Shown piece by piece: positions 35,615 to 46,715 of a stretch of DNA of 64,000 nucleotides (the first letter of the stretch is position 1; each line of letters starts with the position of its first letter). The translations under genes and the position numbers were made by a program. The notes beneath the pieces are model-generated. The model searched no databases, was not told the origin of the DNA, and saw only the letters and a program-made list of their open reading frames with translations. The stretch spans positions 3,064,012 through 3,128,011 of the forward strand of contig CM059623.1 of NCBI GenBank assembly GCA_030435675.1, written 5' to 3'. The DNA comes from Steinernema hermaphroditum (taxonomy: Eukaryota; Nematoda; Chromadorea; Rhabditida; Steinernematidae).

Positions 35615-38106
35615 CCCGTACAGTCATCATGTCCAGTCGTGTCGATCTCATTCCTGTGGTTTTGCACTTTTGAAAACTGAAATACACAAAAAGAACACTG
35701 AAATAGCGCCTACTCCGACTTCCGGGACGTCATTCCAAAACAAACGCTTATACTCACTATACTTTTTTTTAGAGAACCGAATGTCAAAAAGTCTGTTCCT
35801 GTAAGACAAGTATACGCTTCATTCCCTATCATGAAGCAAACAGACAAAGACTCAATGGCTTGTGACTCAACTACCGTAGTCGTCCGGCGTGTGTGGTGGC
35901 CGCGTTTCCGCGCCACCGATCCATGTGGGCCGCGTCGCTACGGCGCCGTCTTCCGGTTGTGAGTAGCGGAAGCGCCAGCGGGCGGTCGACGTGTGGATGT
36001 TGTAAACGTGTTCGCAGAAAAACAGACGCTGAAGACACATATGTAATGTCACATAGTCAATTAGGTGTGAATGAGTGATGGAATCTGGGAAAATGGCATT
36101 TGAGGCGGAAATCGGAGGGGAAACTAGGGAAAGAATACCGTATGTGTCTTGACGAGAGATTTAGAAAACGATTTCGACGGCGTTCTTGGATAGGATTCTC
36201 GAGTGTTTGGTAGTCGGTAAGAAGTGAATGCCCCTTGTTAGCTCCTTGACTCCCATGGATAGGGAATATTTTATGAAGCGCTTTCTTGGCGAACTGGTGA
36301 GGGGTGCACTCAATGGTTTTTTCGGTTGATGATCTTCCAATCAACGGTCCACCATTCAACTTCATCTGTTGGTGGAGAAAATATCCTTGCGAGAAAATAT
36401 CCCAGCTATAGCAATAGTTTTCTGTTCTTCGGCAAATGCATCACAAAGACAGCCTCTTTTCGCGTTGGGCGGCCTACCTATTCTATAGCTTGAAAATTAG
36501 GGAACTGTCTGGAATGGGCAAACGAGACAAATGACTTTTTTTTGCACCATTGATGCCGTCAATCGTTCGCTCCGCACAAGCTCTCTTTCATCTCTCGTTA
36601 TGGATAATCTAGGATCCGCTTATTTTCGCAGATTGCAGTCTGCAAATTCAGGCTGCGGGCGTACGAAGCGAGCCCCGTATTCATTTTTGTGCTTAGCCAA
36701 ACATCCAGGCTTGGCTTAAGCTACGGCTTAGGACTATGTCTATTGATTTAATGCGAGCCCGAAGGGCGAGCCCTGTTGTCTTGACGGCTTCGCTGATATC
36801 ATAGTACTTCTGAAGGTCTAAATTCCTACTTATGAAGTTCTGAATTCATTTTACAGGCGATCTACCCCATTTCTACCCCGATTTTTAGTTTAATCCTGCT
36901 TCGGTGGATCACAGAAGTGTGGAGAGTGACTACAACAGAAGAGAAGGAAAAAAACTGCTAAAATCAAGGACCCGAAGAAGCAGCTGAGCGTAAGCGCAAG
37001 GGAAATGAGTATGACTTGCTGCCATAGCTGGGATATTTTCTCACATAATCAACTTCGTCTTCGTTCTTTCGTTTATCACTTGGGTTGGGATTCCATGCAC
37101 TTACATAAAACCAAATCTACCGTAATCCATAAGCTCTGCAGAAAGGCCTGTTGTCCCAAAATATGAGTTATGCTCACAAACAACGATGGGAAAACGTCTC
37201 GACAGTGACGGAATTAGCGTTTTCCAGAATTGCAAAAATAGTGACACATTGAAAGGCAGCCTGAGAAGCGAAGAACATGCAAAGGGGTTTGGAAATATCG
37301 ATGAGGACATTGAATTAGCTGTTTTGTAGAATTTAAAAGCAAAAAAGTCAAAAAATTCTTGATAGAAAAGAAGCTCGATACTCGATAACATCAATTTTCA
37401 CCTTGTTTCTGATTTTTTTGATGCACTATTCTGTCTTCATGGTCGGCCTACTACTTGGACAATCAAGATCGTGAGTTCCGTTTAAACAATGTTACTTTAC
37501 TTACTTTACTTTACTTTATTTCATCAAATCAGAATCAGTTAGAACCTGATAGGAAACTTTTTCTGTAAGGAAACCACACTTCTGTGAAAAGATAGAAACC
37601 ACAAAAACATCTCATTTCCGAGAATACAACATCATTTAGAGAAACGCCAAAGATCGGGCTGAATAAAAATTACGTAGAAGAGCTGCATTCATTTTTTATT
37701 AGACATTCAAACTACGTCCAGATCTTGACCTAAACACCTATTTCCATGCAGCTGCTATTCTGTCAGCTGCTGGCTATTCGAAATAACACACACGTTTGGA
37801 GATGTACGATGAAAACTAAAGTGCACCGAGCACCATTTTTAGGAATTCTCCGTGGGGGGACTTCCAAAAATTGTTTTGTTAAATAAACGTCATTTATATT
37901 TTTGTGGGCAACGTTTGAAAACACACTTTTCAGGAAATCGTATTCTGTTAAATGAACGCTAAAACCGAGGAATAAAACCGCTTTTTGAGTCTTGAATGTC
38001 CACTCGCGCAATTGTTTCATTTGTGTTTTTCGGGTCTTTTTAATCTAGTCAATCATTTAGAATCCAAATCTATTTGAAGGCATCTTCGATTAGTTGAAGA
38101 CATCTA
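35615..38106 (+). repeat. Left arm of a 2.5-kb inverted duplication (partner 52952-55488)
   Basis: Read in reverse complement, this segment is almost identical to 52952-55488. The match is sharp at 38106/52952. It stays at about 97-99% by eye to about 35862/55225, then falls to perhaps 75-80% until it is lost near 35615/55488. The arms share small differences, including a 20-bp insertion in the right arm near 54365. The segment contains a 120-bp GC-rich patch (35890-36010), a TTTAC microsatellite near 37496 and several frames open in both copies: 102 codons at 36057-36365 (-), 97 at 37101-37394 (-) and 85 at 37763-38020 (-). None has a recognisable domain, and identity between recent copies is not evidence of coding. 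I see no transposase or terminal repeats, so this looks like a segmental duplication. Confidence 0.9.
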
Positions 38107-38149
38107 GGTAAATTTTTCTAGAGCTGATTTTTGTAGACATAGAAGAATT

Positions 38150-38345
38150 CAATAAACTTTGAACGGAGGCTCTATCAGTATTGGGTCCTTGCCTACAGCG
38201 GGATTCCTGCGAGACCACCCACCGCGGCCTTTAAACGCGTTCTGATCAAAGCCTGACACGAAATCACGCCAGAATTGGTGGCGTGCATTTTGGAAAATTT
38301 GCAAAAGCAACTCGTTGGCTGTTTCGCTAGGGAAGTAACTGACAA
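38150..38345 (+). pseudogene. mariner/Tc1-like transposase C-terminal relic, second copy
   Basis: In the plus strand AAFKRVLIKA, stop, HEITPELVACILENLQKQL parallels FKRALKKAWDEITLEMIPRT of the relic at 31090-31325 at both DNA and protein level. The in-frame stop and missing upstream region show that it is dead. It begins 44 bp outside the sharp edge of the inverted duplication. Confidence 0.65.
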
Positions 38346-39844
38346 GGAGAGGTCCCAAACTGTCCCACGCAGATTCGGCTGAAATGTGGCGTGGAGGATA
38401 TCATGCAGAACCGTAGGTTTAATTGGTGAATGGTGGGTTTAAGCTATAGTTCATAATGGATTTTGTCCTCTCTAGTGGCAAGGTAACACGATGTTGGTAC
38501 AATGATGATGGTACAAAAGATGGTACCATGATGGTACAAAAGATACGGTGGCCTGATCAGTTTTTGACCATTTCTTTGAAGTTTTGTGAGGCCATTCACC
38601 GATGAAACCTATCAGGTATGAAAAGTTCCAGGTGTTTTCTGGTGTCACAGTATTTACCTCGCATCCTGTATATCAAGTACGATACGCGATGGCGTCAGTG
38701 CATGCTTGGATTGGCTTTTTGAAATTCTTCACGATGTAAGCCAAAGTTTCCACGTTCGCTTCTTTTCAGGTTTGCTCAAGAGCCCTTAGTGATATGGCAT
38801 CATTGGCAGGCCTTCTTGCATGAGATCCGGCGAGTTGCGTGGCCAGATTCGCCTGGTCCAGAGGGATGTGGTCCTTCCAAAAGTGATACTGGAACGCTCT
38901 TTTTTCGCAAAATCTACTAGACCGCCCTTGGTAGGAGGCCCTGAATTACAAGTCTACGAAATTCGAGCAAAATACAGGTCATAAAGAAATCTGTGGATAA
39001 TAACTTTCATTTTAGCATCTTCAAACAATGTTGGCCCCGACACTTATATTTAATTGGCTTTTTGTTTACTACGCACAATGTTGAAACCATTTGAAAAAAG
39101 GGTTTAAACTTTAAGCGACCACAATGAACATGGCTTGTTCGTTGTGCTGATTATTGAACCCGGCATGTAAGGTCCCTCTAGATGTGAGAATTCGTCAACT
39201 CTTATTGTATTGCAACTTTGCCCACTTCCTTGTTTTCACGAACTATTTGCAATACACAGGTCACCTACTTCATGTTGAACAAAGAAATTGCAAAACTTCC
39301 GTGTTCACTCAAACACGTTCGGTTCACTGTTCCTCAACTAAAGCTCCTTGGCAATACGGTACCCTCAAAACTAATTAACTCTCTGATTTGTCGTCGAGGC
39401 CAGCAACCGCCGACAACATCTGCGACTGGCTACAACATCTTGTATCTTCCAAGTAGTCAGTCGAAAATAAGTGACTCAGGACATTGTAACATCAGCAGCG
39501 ATCGGCTACAAAAAGTTGTTTTTCTGATCATGTAATAGGGCTACTGTATTGCACAAAAAACATGTTATTTGATGTGATATTGTCGGAGGTTTTATACGGT
39601 ACGCATGGACTACAAGACTACTTTCTTTTCGTAATCTTTCGCTCCAGTGGCATTCGAATGGCATTCGAATGAGCAAAGAAACAGCAGCTCAGTTAGGCTT
39701 CACATTGCCAAATTTACGCCTTATTTGCCTATTTATAATAAGTCCAAAGTACCTGTTTCCATACAGTGTTCGGATGAGGAGCGCATACACTGCAGTGCAA
39801 GGAGTTGAGGACTAAGGGCCGATGGGACGATGTGCGCTGTACTT
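38346..39844. other. No gene recognised
   Basis: A small GATGGTAC / GATGATGGTACAAAAGAT repetition occurs at about 38490-38545. Frames at 39154-39535 have no domain. Confidence 0.4.
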
Positions 39845-40027
39845 ACAAGGGAACGGTCAATCATGCAACTCTAAGATCGGCGCGAGACTATTGGCAAACG
39901 GGAGGTCTAGGTGGGTGTATTAGCTGTGTAAAATATTAGGTGCCCTCGCTCAGATACCAGCGAGAAAAAGAGGTTTAAATTTGTGGGTAGCGGAGTATAT
40001 ACAAGTATGGCGGCACGAAACGCCCTT

Positions 40028-40110
40028 GTCAATGTGGCGCAGTGGATAAGTCATCTGCCTTCCATGTCAGGCCATGTTCTAGGAGGTCACGGGTTCGAAC
40101 CCCCGACCCA
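40028..40110 (+). repeat. tRNA-like unit in left arm (tRNA-Arg-like), probably not functional
   Basis: Box A TGGCGCAGTGG at 40035 and box B GGGTTCGAACCCC near 40091 have tRNA spacing, and a TTTTTC run follows. GTGGCGCAGTGGATAA resembles the start of animal tRNA-Arg genes. The acceptor ends (GTCAATG and ACCCAAT) do not pair, the T-stem has mismatches and the anticodon arm needs a bulge, so I treat it as a tRNA-derived module. Confidence 0.6.
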
Positions 40111-40342
40111 ATTTTTCTTTTCCATTCAACTTCAAAATGTTTGAAAGGTGAAGGGAAACATTTTTTACGCAAAAATAGCTAGACACAGTAGTGCTGATTA
40201 ATAGCAAATTGCCTTACGGCGTTGTAGAACTTTAATGACACGCTGAATGTTGCGCTGAATATAGCACCGGCCAGTTGTAGGGTCTGTTAAGAGCACGATA
40301 ATTACCTTTCAAACATTGTGAAGTTGAATGAAAAAGAAAGAT

Positions 40343-40425
40343 TGGGTCGGGGGTTCGAACCCGTGACCTCCTAGAACATGGCCTGACATGGAAGGCAGAT
40401 GGCTTATCCACTGCGCCACATTGAC
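40343..40425 (-). repeat. tRNA-like unit in right arm, inverted copy
   Basis: This is the reverse complement of the unit at 40028-40110, with one difference in the D-arm (ATAAGCCATC instead of ATAAGTCATC). Both copies keep intact box A and box B, so both could recruit polymerase III and be transcribed toward each other. Confidence 0.6.
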
Positions 40426-40620
40426 AAGGGCGTTTCGTGCCGCCATACTCGTATATACTCCGCGACCCACAAATTTAAACCTCTTTTTCTCGCTGGTATC
40501 TGAGCGAGGGCACCTAATATTTTACACAGTTAATACACCCACCTAGACCTCCCGTTTGCCAATAGTCTCGCGCCGATCTTAGAGTTGCATGATTGACCGT
40601 TCCCTTGTTAGATCCTTATG

Positions 40621-40913
40621 CTCTACAATAGGGATGCACCTGAACGGAAACCGGAACGAACCGGAATCAGTCAGAAGGTCCGGGGTTCGAATCCACCCGC
40701 GAGCAAAACTTTTTTATCTTCGTATTTTCTCGACATAACATTCTGGAAACTGTTTCACTGTCTGATTCTACGTAAGCAAAATTTAAATCTGCGGAAAAAC
40801 GTGCAGAACAAGTACATAAAAAAAGTTTGGCCTGCGGGCGGATTCGAACCCCGGACCTTCAGACTGATTCCGGTTCGTTCCGGTTTCCGTTCCGGTGCAT
40901 CCCTACTCTACAT
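40621..40913. mobile_element. hAT-like miniature element with tRNA 3'-half in both inverted ends
   Basis: The element spans 40629-40905, with TAGGGATGCACC and GGTGCATCCCTA termini, between CTCTACAA (40621-40628) and CTCTACAT (40906-40913): an 8-bp target duplication with one mismatch. Its ends form long inverted repeats. After short CCGGAA(CC) subterminal motifs, each arm carries AAGGTCCGGGGTTCGAATCC, a T-arm/box B module, followed by a T-run. It starts only 20 bp after the fold-back at 39845-40608. It is non-autonomous. Confidence 0.85.
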
Positions 40914-43550
40914 GTATCTGCTCCTCGATTTTCAGCCCAATCGGCATGTGCTTTAGGCGGTTCCTCAGTCCTATGACCGGCTAAACCGGTTGAATCTGAG
41001 GAGCCCCTCTCTGGTTGGTACAGAACTAAATGTCGGTTCCAGACTACTTAAATCTACAGTTACAACACACGAGATTTGCACTTAAGCGTTCAGTAGGCAA
41101 CATAAGTTTGCAAGCGAACTTTTGTAGCTACTCTCATAAAGCTTTGGGCGGTTCCCTTGTTAGTCGTATGACCGTTCCGGACTTATAAGATCAGTTACAG
41201 TTACAATTCATAAGATTTCCGTCTAAACGCTTAATAGATAAGGTGACTTCAGCATCGAACTGTTGTGTGACTTACTCTTCCTACACATCCCGCTACACTT
41301 GCAACGCTTTTGGCTATGTTTCTCCTAGATCTATAGCGATGTAGCACAACGTATGTTCTTCGATAACATAACGATGGTCTCTAATGGCCTGGCACAAATT
41401 GTTCATAGTCTTGTTAATGTCCACCCGCGACCGACAGGCTTGCGGAAATCGGACAGCACTCCTCATCGCACAACTCTGCAAAAAGAGTCAAAGATTACTA
41501 AGTGCCTTGTTTTCGTTTGGCATCGCCGAACACGCCACCGTATTCCCTGTGTTTTGTTGGCAGAAATGGTAAACACATCCGACAATATCGAGCAATGAGT
41601 TCAGCATTGCAGCGCTCTTTTTTGTATTCGCCTATTGGCAATCGGCTATCGTAAACGTAAGAAAGACGCGTTTGTAGGAGCGGTCAGTAAACTAATGGTT
41701 TTGCAGATGTTTTTTTTTTGAAGACAGAGCATTTGATGAAGCATTTACAAAGCAGATCGATGGGAAACTGGGAAATCAGGAAATATTCTTATACAGCCCA
41801 AAAAACCGGGCAGGATATGTCAGTAGGATCCGAACTGTGGCCGGTGTAAACTCAATGGGATACCGGTCCTGATCAGAAATTGGGCCTACTCGTAAAATCA
41901 TACGTTTGCTCCTAATGGTCTTCGTAGATTTCGTGAACCCGCGGGAATCATTTGTGCATATCTCGATGCTGAGGACATATTTTCGAATTTTCAACGTTGA
42001 AAATGTAGCCGATCTACGTGCCCAGAATTGCTCGCAATCTCCATTCGAAAAGACGCACAATTACGGTAGTCTAATGGTCCCACCACGAGCATCTTGCGGA
42101 ACGACCATGTTTATCCATCGATGCAGACGGCTCTTTTTCGTGACTTCGGTTTCCGATAAGCACCTTCAAAGCACCGATGTGAGGGTGATATACAGTAAAA
42201 TGTCATTCCTGACACGCCGTGTCAAGCTTGTGTTCGTCGAATGTATTACGTTTGTTGACGGCATATCTGACAGTGCCCCTGTTTCTTACGTACATTTGAA
42301 AATCCAGGGTAAATCCACAAATGAAACACTACTTTAGGGATGCGTCCACAATTGAAAATTGAAACACCACAGTTCCGAAAAATATGAAATCGTCCTGCTA
42401 CGTTTCTTTTTGAGTCTTTGACCATACGTATATGTATGACATTTCTGATGTTGTGACCAGAGTTTTGTCAAAAATGTACAACCACGAACATGACAACATC
42501 ATAAAAAATCAGAATACATTAGACATCAACATCTATGAACCATGGCAGTATGGCCTCAACCATGGCAGTATAACCTCTAGTCGTTTATGTAGCACAGAAG
42601 AAGTCAAAACTGGCGACAGAAATAAGTGGTGCAAATGATAAACGCTCAATGGCACTCAATGACAAAAGGAAGCAGACTTGGCCTACATTCCTTCCTAGTT
42701 CTTAATCGCAACATCCGACCAAAATGTCGACTAATTCTCGGATATCATTTGTGACATTTGGTTCATCGACACTTAAGGCCAAACAAGATTAAAATAACGC
42801 TAGGTGCACGATCTTCGATGAGATATACTGAAGAATTTATGAAGATAAACACGGGAATTTTGAGAATCCAAGGTCCGTTTTTTCAGAATTTGGCCTCTAT
42901 TTCCGTGAAGAGAAAAGAGATTGTGGAGTCGTTATGTGTACGATATGCTGCATGTCCCCATTGTTTGTTTTCTATCCCAGAGCCATTGTGGAGGTCAACA
43001 TGGAAACATACTGTCCCAGGTAGTTGATTGGTCTATTTTAGACCTAACGATGTAAATGGTTGACAGTAAATGGTCGTCATAAAAATTAAAAAGACGAACG
43101 CATACATCAATTTTGATCTGCCAATCTCAAGGCGCCACATTAAGGACCGCCAGGATAGAAATGTTGCCCAAAATCAAGAGGAATGCAATGGACAAGCGGA
43201 AAATCAATCATGGTGTGGTGTGAGAGTTAACTGTACTCAACAACACCTATCGAATTCAACCTTGGAGTTGTAAACATTGCGAAAATGGAGGATATTTATA
43301 ATAGGCGACATCAATTGTGGTAAAAAAAGGTCACTGTTGCGGCAATGCCACACGCCTAGCCGCTATTTGAATTGTATTGGTCTCGACACGATCCTAGTAT
43401 CGTAGTCTCGTGCGTTGCCACTGCCTCCAGTGCAACGCTTCCTCTCTTTTCACCCTGATCTAATCATTCATATTGAGTTATGTTGTTTTGGTGCGCGAAC
43501 TATGTCTATCGTGTTTGCACTTGTTGTTGTACGTGTTGTTTTATATAAAA
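40914..43550. other. No gene recognised
   Basis: Two related stretches (GGCGGTTCC...CAGTCCTATGACCGG near 40955 and GGCGGTTCCCTTGTTAGTCG near 41148) suggest an old duplication. The 143-codon plus-strand frame at 41906-42337 overlaps a 94-codon antisense frame and has no domain; a degenerate exon is possible. A TACGGTAG octamer lies near 42063. Confidence 0.4.
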
Positions 43551-43640
43551 GGTTTAATTACCCAAGTTTGAGGTATCCCACTGGGTAGAGCATAACGCTC
43601 CCTCAATATTTGTTGTGACAAGACACAACAGTCACAACAA
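43551..43640 (+). ncRNA. SL1 spliced leader RNA gene
   Basis: SL RNA donates its 5' 22 nt to the 5' ends of many nematode mRNAs by trans-splicing. Positions 43551-43572 match the nematode SL1 exon exactly (begins GGTTTAATTACCC, ends GTTTGAG), and a GT donor follows at once. The remaining RNA folds as expected for an SL RNA. TACCCA in the leader pairs with TGGGTA (about 43582) around the donor. GAGC/GCTC forms a small second stem. AATATTTG (about 43606) is placed as the Sm-binding site. A perfect 10-bp stem TTGTTGTGAC / GTCACAACAA closes the 3' end at 43640. The total of about 90 nt fits the family. TATATAAAA abuts the start, but an upstream proximal element could not be recognised. In several nematodes SL1 genes lie in 5S rRNA repeats; no 5S gene is visible here. 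It could be a dispersed functional copy. Confidence 0.88.
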
Positions 43641-44339
43641 CAAAAATCGAGCAAATAAAAATTTTGTGTTGATAGCATCACAAATCTCTGCATTCATTTA
43701 CGGCTCATTAATCTTTGGTCCGTGTTCCGTTTTGAGACTTCTTTTTTTTTCGATGGTTCGCTTTTACTAATGAAGTCGAATTTTTACGATCAAACGCATC
43801 GAACTGGTGGTAGGACACTACAGTAACCGACATTCATAGTACCACAGAAAATGCTGTTTTGATGAACTTATGACCCTTAGGCATTTGACGTTTTGTTCAT
43901 TCGTTCAACACATTTGATCAGCTAGCCTGTACAAACCTCGACATCCCAGGAACGTCTTACTCACACACACATTCCGAACATCCGGCGTTGCCCACCCGAT
44001 CCCGCTCATTTCCGTCGATTTCACGCAGCTCGGTTAATGGCTCTAGGCTCTCCTAGATGGTCGGATATGATATCGGATATGGCGATTAACGGTAACAACT
44101 ATGACCACATTTCCTAACGCTCACCCACAACGGATGGCACAGTCGGAAACGGGTGTGTGGGCTGCATAGAACACATTGGGTCGGTGAGAATTTGACAAAG
44201 ATGTTGATCTTTAGTTTATTTGAAAGGCCGGCAAGTATCGTAGTAATGAGTGTTCGTTCAGACCTGTTCAGACATAATAAAGTAAGGAGACTGAACATAG
44301 CTAACTTGTGAACCAACCCTGACTCAAAACGCGGAAGAT
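43641..44339. other. No gene recognised
   Basis: No second SL RNA, 5S rRNA or protein-coding exon is visible downstream of the SL1 gene. Confidence 0.45.
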
Positions 44340-45215
44340 GTGTAAAGTCAAGGCTCAACCGCAAAAATAGCGATCGAACGAGCCGACCGATCGCTGAGGA
44401 CACAAAAGAAAAGACTTCAAGATAGTCTTGAGAATATCTGGATTTCAACACATTAGACAAAAATATGGATTTCTTAAATCGAATAGCTACGTATGCTACG
44501 AGCTCGGGATCTGACTTCTATCCACAAAGAAGATTTGTATTATAAAATAATATGTTTTAGGGGTTGGCACATCGAAAATGGGTAACTCCTTACACTTTGC
44601 AACAGATTTTACAAAGTTCATCATTAGGATCAGCGACTCTTTTTTAGGGTTTGTAGAGCCGATAAGGTCAAGGCTCAACCGCAAAAATAGCGATCGAACA
44701 AGCCTTCTGGGAGCCAGGACCATCACTCAGCCAACAACGATGTCCGAGAATAAATCGGCTTCAGATCAAAAGTTTCGCTTATGGTGAAAAGGATTCCGGG
44801 TTTTGTGGAACGATAGGGCACAGCTAGTAGTCAGAGTGCCATGTGCTCATTAAACAGAAATATTCCAATTCAAACAAAGAGGTGTTACGGCTCCCTGGTG
44901 TTCCAGGCCTTCTGGGAGCCGATCGATCATTGAACCAACAACGACGGCTGAGAACGACAGCTCACTGAACTCATCGGGATGAACCTCTTGAAATGCTTTT
45001 CTAAGAACAGGTGGAACGGAGTCGAGCACTTATAATGCGCTCCTTTATAGGACGTTGCAACTACGGCTTCCTGGTATTCCAGGCCTTCTGGGAGCCAGGA
45101 CCATCACTCAGCCAACAACGATGTTCGAGAATGACCGCTCACTCAACTCATTCGGCTCAGACAGCCTCAGAGAGAGAGAGCGATTGGACGACCCGACCGA
45201 TCGCTGGGGTACCCA
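44340..45215 (+). repeat. Cluster of second-family short repeats
   Basis: GTCAAGGCTCAACCGCAAAA with the following ATAGCGATCGAAC is exact at about 44345 and 44668. CCTTCTGGGAGCCAGGACCA with CACTCAGCCAACAACGATG occurs at about 44703 and 45086, and a variant is at about 44908. Ends resemble GACCCGACCGATCGC...ACACAAA. At least four overlapping or nested copies lie in under 900 bp. Frames here (44086-44460, 44578-44787, 45011-45388) are explained by the repeats. Confidence 0.65.
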
Positions 45216-46425
45216 CAAATGAAAATGTGCAAACTTTTTATGTTTTTCGCAATGGCCCGAGAGCAATAATAACAGCAAATTCAGTTAGATGGTCTGACTG
45301 CAAGAAAAGGAAAAGAAAACAAACAAAGAACCGCATTATCCGATCGGTGCGTATCAGAAATTCCCTTATAAGTTCTCTGATGTTTTAGTGGACAAAAAAA
45401 ACCAACAAAAATACAGCAACATACATCTTATTTAAAGTAAACAGCGACTGGTAGAAACCGAACAGTTATTCACCACGATCATCGTGTCTCAAAAATCAAT
45501 TCTAACGGGAGTGAAGGAAAGAGACTGGCCGAACGGAAATCACGGTCAGGAAGGCGAGTGTTGCACGTAGAATGTAACGAAGTTAAGCAACTTGTTAAGC
45601 TTTTTCACACTTCAACGTTCTGCAGTGTCGCCGATTAATTGCGTTTTCGCAGTAATCAGACTGCAATTAGAGACCAACAGAACGGGAATCGGCTACTTTT
45701 TAGTCAAATACTGTTAGGTGGTAACAAGTGACAAGCTTTTGCAGAGGCTAGCTGGTACCCGCACAAACGAAAAAGCACCGCAAAAGAACGCAAAATAGAC
45801 GGGCTATAGAAATAATGGAATATTTTCCGACCCCGACCCATCAGAAAACCAGTGAGCAGAAGCTGTTTGCCATGAAAATACGAGATTTCCCCTGTAAACA
45901 TCGTAAATCTGCACTTCTTTCTGAGATCAAAAAATGAGTTTTGTAGTCGGCGTAGAGATAATCTTTGTTACCCAAGACACGGGACAGTCCAGAACTCCCG
46001 TTACCGACCAAACATCGAAACATCTGTGGAAAATAGTGCCTCTGTTTCAGAAAATTGAGAACATGACTGGACAGGTTTCAGTCAGATTCTCTCTATTTCT
46101 GAACTACCAGACATAGTGATCCATCTACAACATGATATCCTTATGCAGTAGTTATCCAAGCTCTAGTTTGATCAAGTTTTCAAAGTCATCGTAAAGTGAT
46201 TATTCTTTTTTTAAGGTCCATGACTATCAGATTTTAATTTTCGTCTATTTTTACACAAAATGGTATACATAACTTCTTATTGTATATGTCGGTGGCAGAG
46301 GTGTCGCGAGCGTCGAAAGAAGCGATCCAGTCCAGTTGCCCATCGACTTCGGCTTTTCATGGCAACGTGGGTTAAGTCTGGCCGAGGTGACGATCTTCTT
46401 GGCCTGACGTTGAGCCTACGACTCA
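45216..46425. other. No gene recognised
   Basis: Short open frames only; no RNA gene or mobile element seen. Confidence 0.4.
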
Positions 46426-46426
46426 G

Positions 46427-46550
46427 AAGATCACTGTACCTGGTGTTCCAGGCCTTTTGGGAGTAAGGGCGAGCATTGACGGCCAAGAACGGATGCACAC
46501 ATTTTAGATGAGTCGGTACCGATTGGTACCGACACAAATAAAGGCCGAAA
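46427..46550 (+). repeat. Second short repeat family, copy
   Basis: CTGGTGTTCCAGGCCTTTTG is followed by GGGAGTAAGGGCGAGCATTG, ACGGCCAAGAACGGATG and GGTACCGACACAAATAAAGGCC. The copy abuts an inverted SINE-like copy directly downstream, which suggests a composite element or serial insertion. Confidence 0.6.
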
Positions 46551-46554
46551 TTTC

Positions 46555-46715
46555 ATTCCGGAAAAAAGAGAATCGTTAGTACGGTCGGTTTTGGACAGCA
46601 GACAAATGAGGACTGAGGCCGGCTTCGAACCGATCTCGACCGGTTTAAAAATCGAACGCGTTCGCAATGAGCCACAAAGACAGTTTAAAATCAATCGGTT
46701 CATTGGCGCTATGCC
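46555..46715 (-). repeat. tRNA-derived SINE-like element, copy 6
   Basis: On the minus strand the order is AATGAACCGATTGA, the box A-like TTTGTGGCTCATTGCGAACG, the box B-like GATCGGTTCGAAGCCGGCC and TTTGTCTGCTGTCCAAAACC. All family blocks are in their usual order. Confidence 0.65.

Larger units (their letters stand above)
39845..40608. mobile_element. 764-bp fold-back element with inverted tRNA-like modules
   Basis: Arms at 39845-40150 and 40304-40608 are about 305 bp each and nearly perfect reverse complements (roughly 95% or better by eye), separated by a 153-bp spacer. Both outer ends start ACAAGGGAACGGTCAATCAT. Each arm carries a tRNA-like unit near its inner end. Terminal fragments of the same family occur at 9750-9842 and 47761-47835. 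No transposase is present. I could not find a convincing target duplication. The transcript of either strand would fold into a very long hairpin. Confidence 0.85.

Noticed and set aside
36057..38020. Three open frames preserved in both arms of the inverted duplication
   Set aside because: The arms are nearly identical at DNA level, so preservation is expected without selection; no domain, signal peptide or splice chain supports coding.
40028..40425. Two functional tRNA genes in the fold-back
   Set aside because: Boxes A and B are present but acceptor stems do not pair and T-stems are mismatched, so they are called tRNA-derived modules.
45560..45610. 5S rRNA-like string (AAGTTAAGCAAC) near the SL1 gene
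   Set aside because: Only a dozen bases match; no 5S internal promoter or fold is present.
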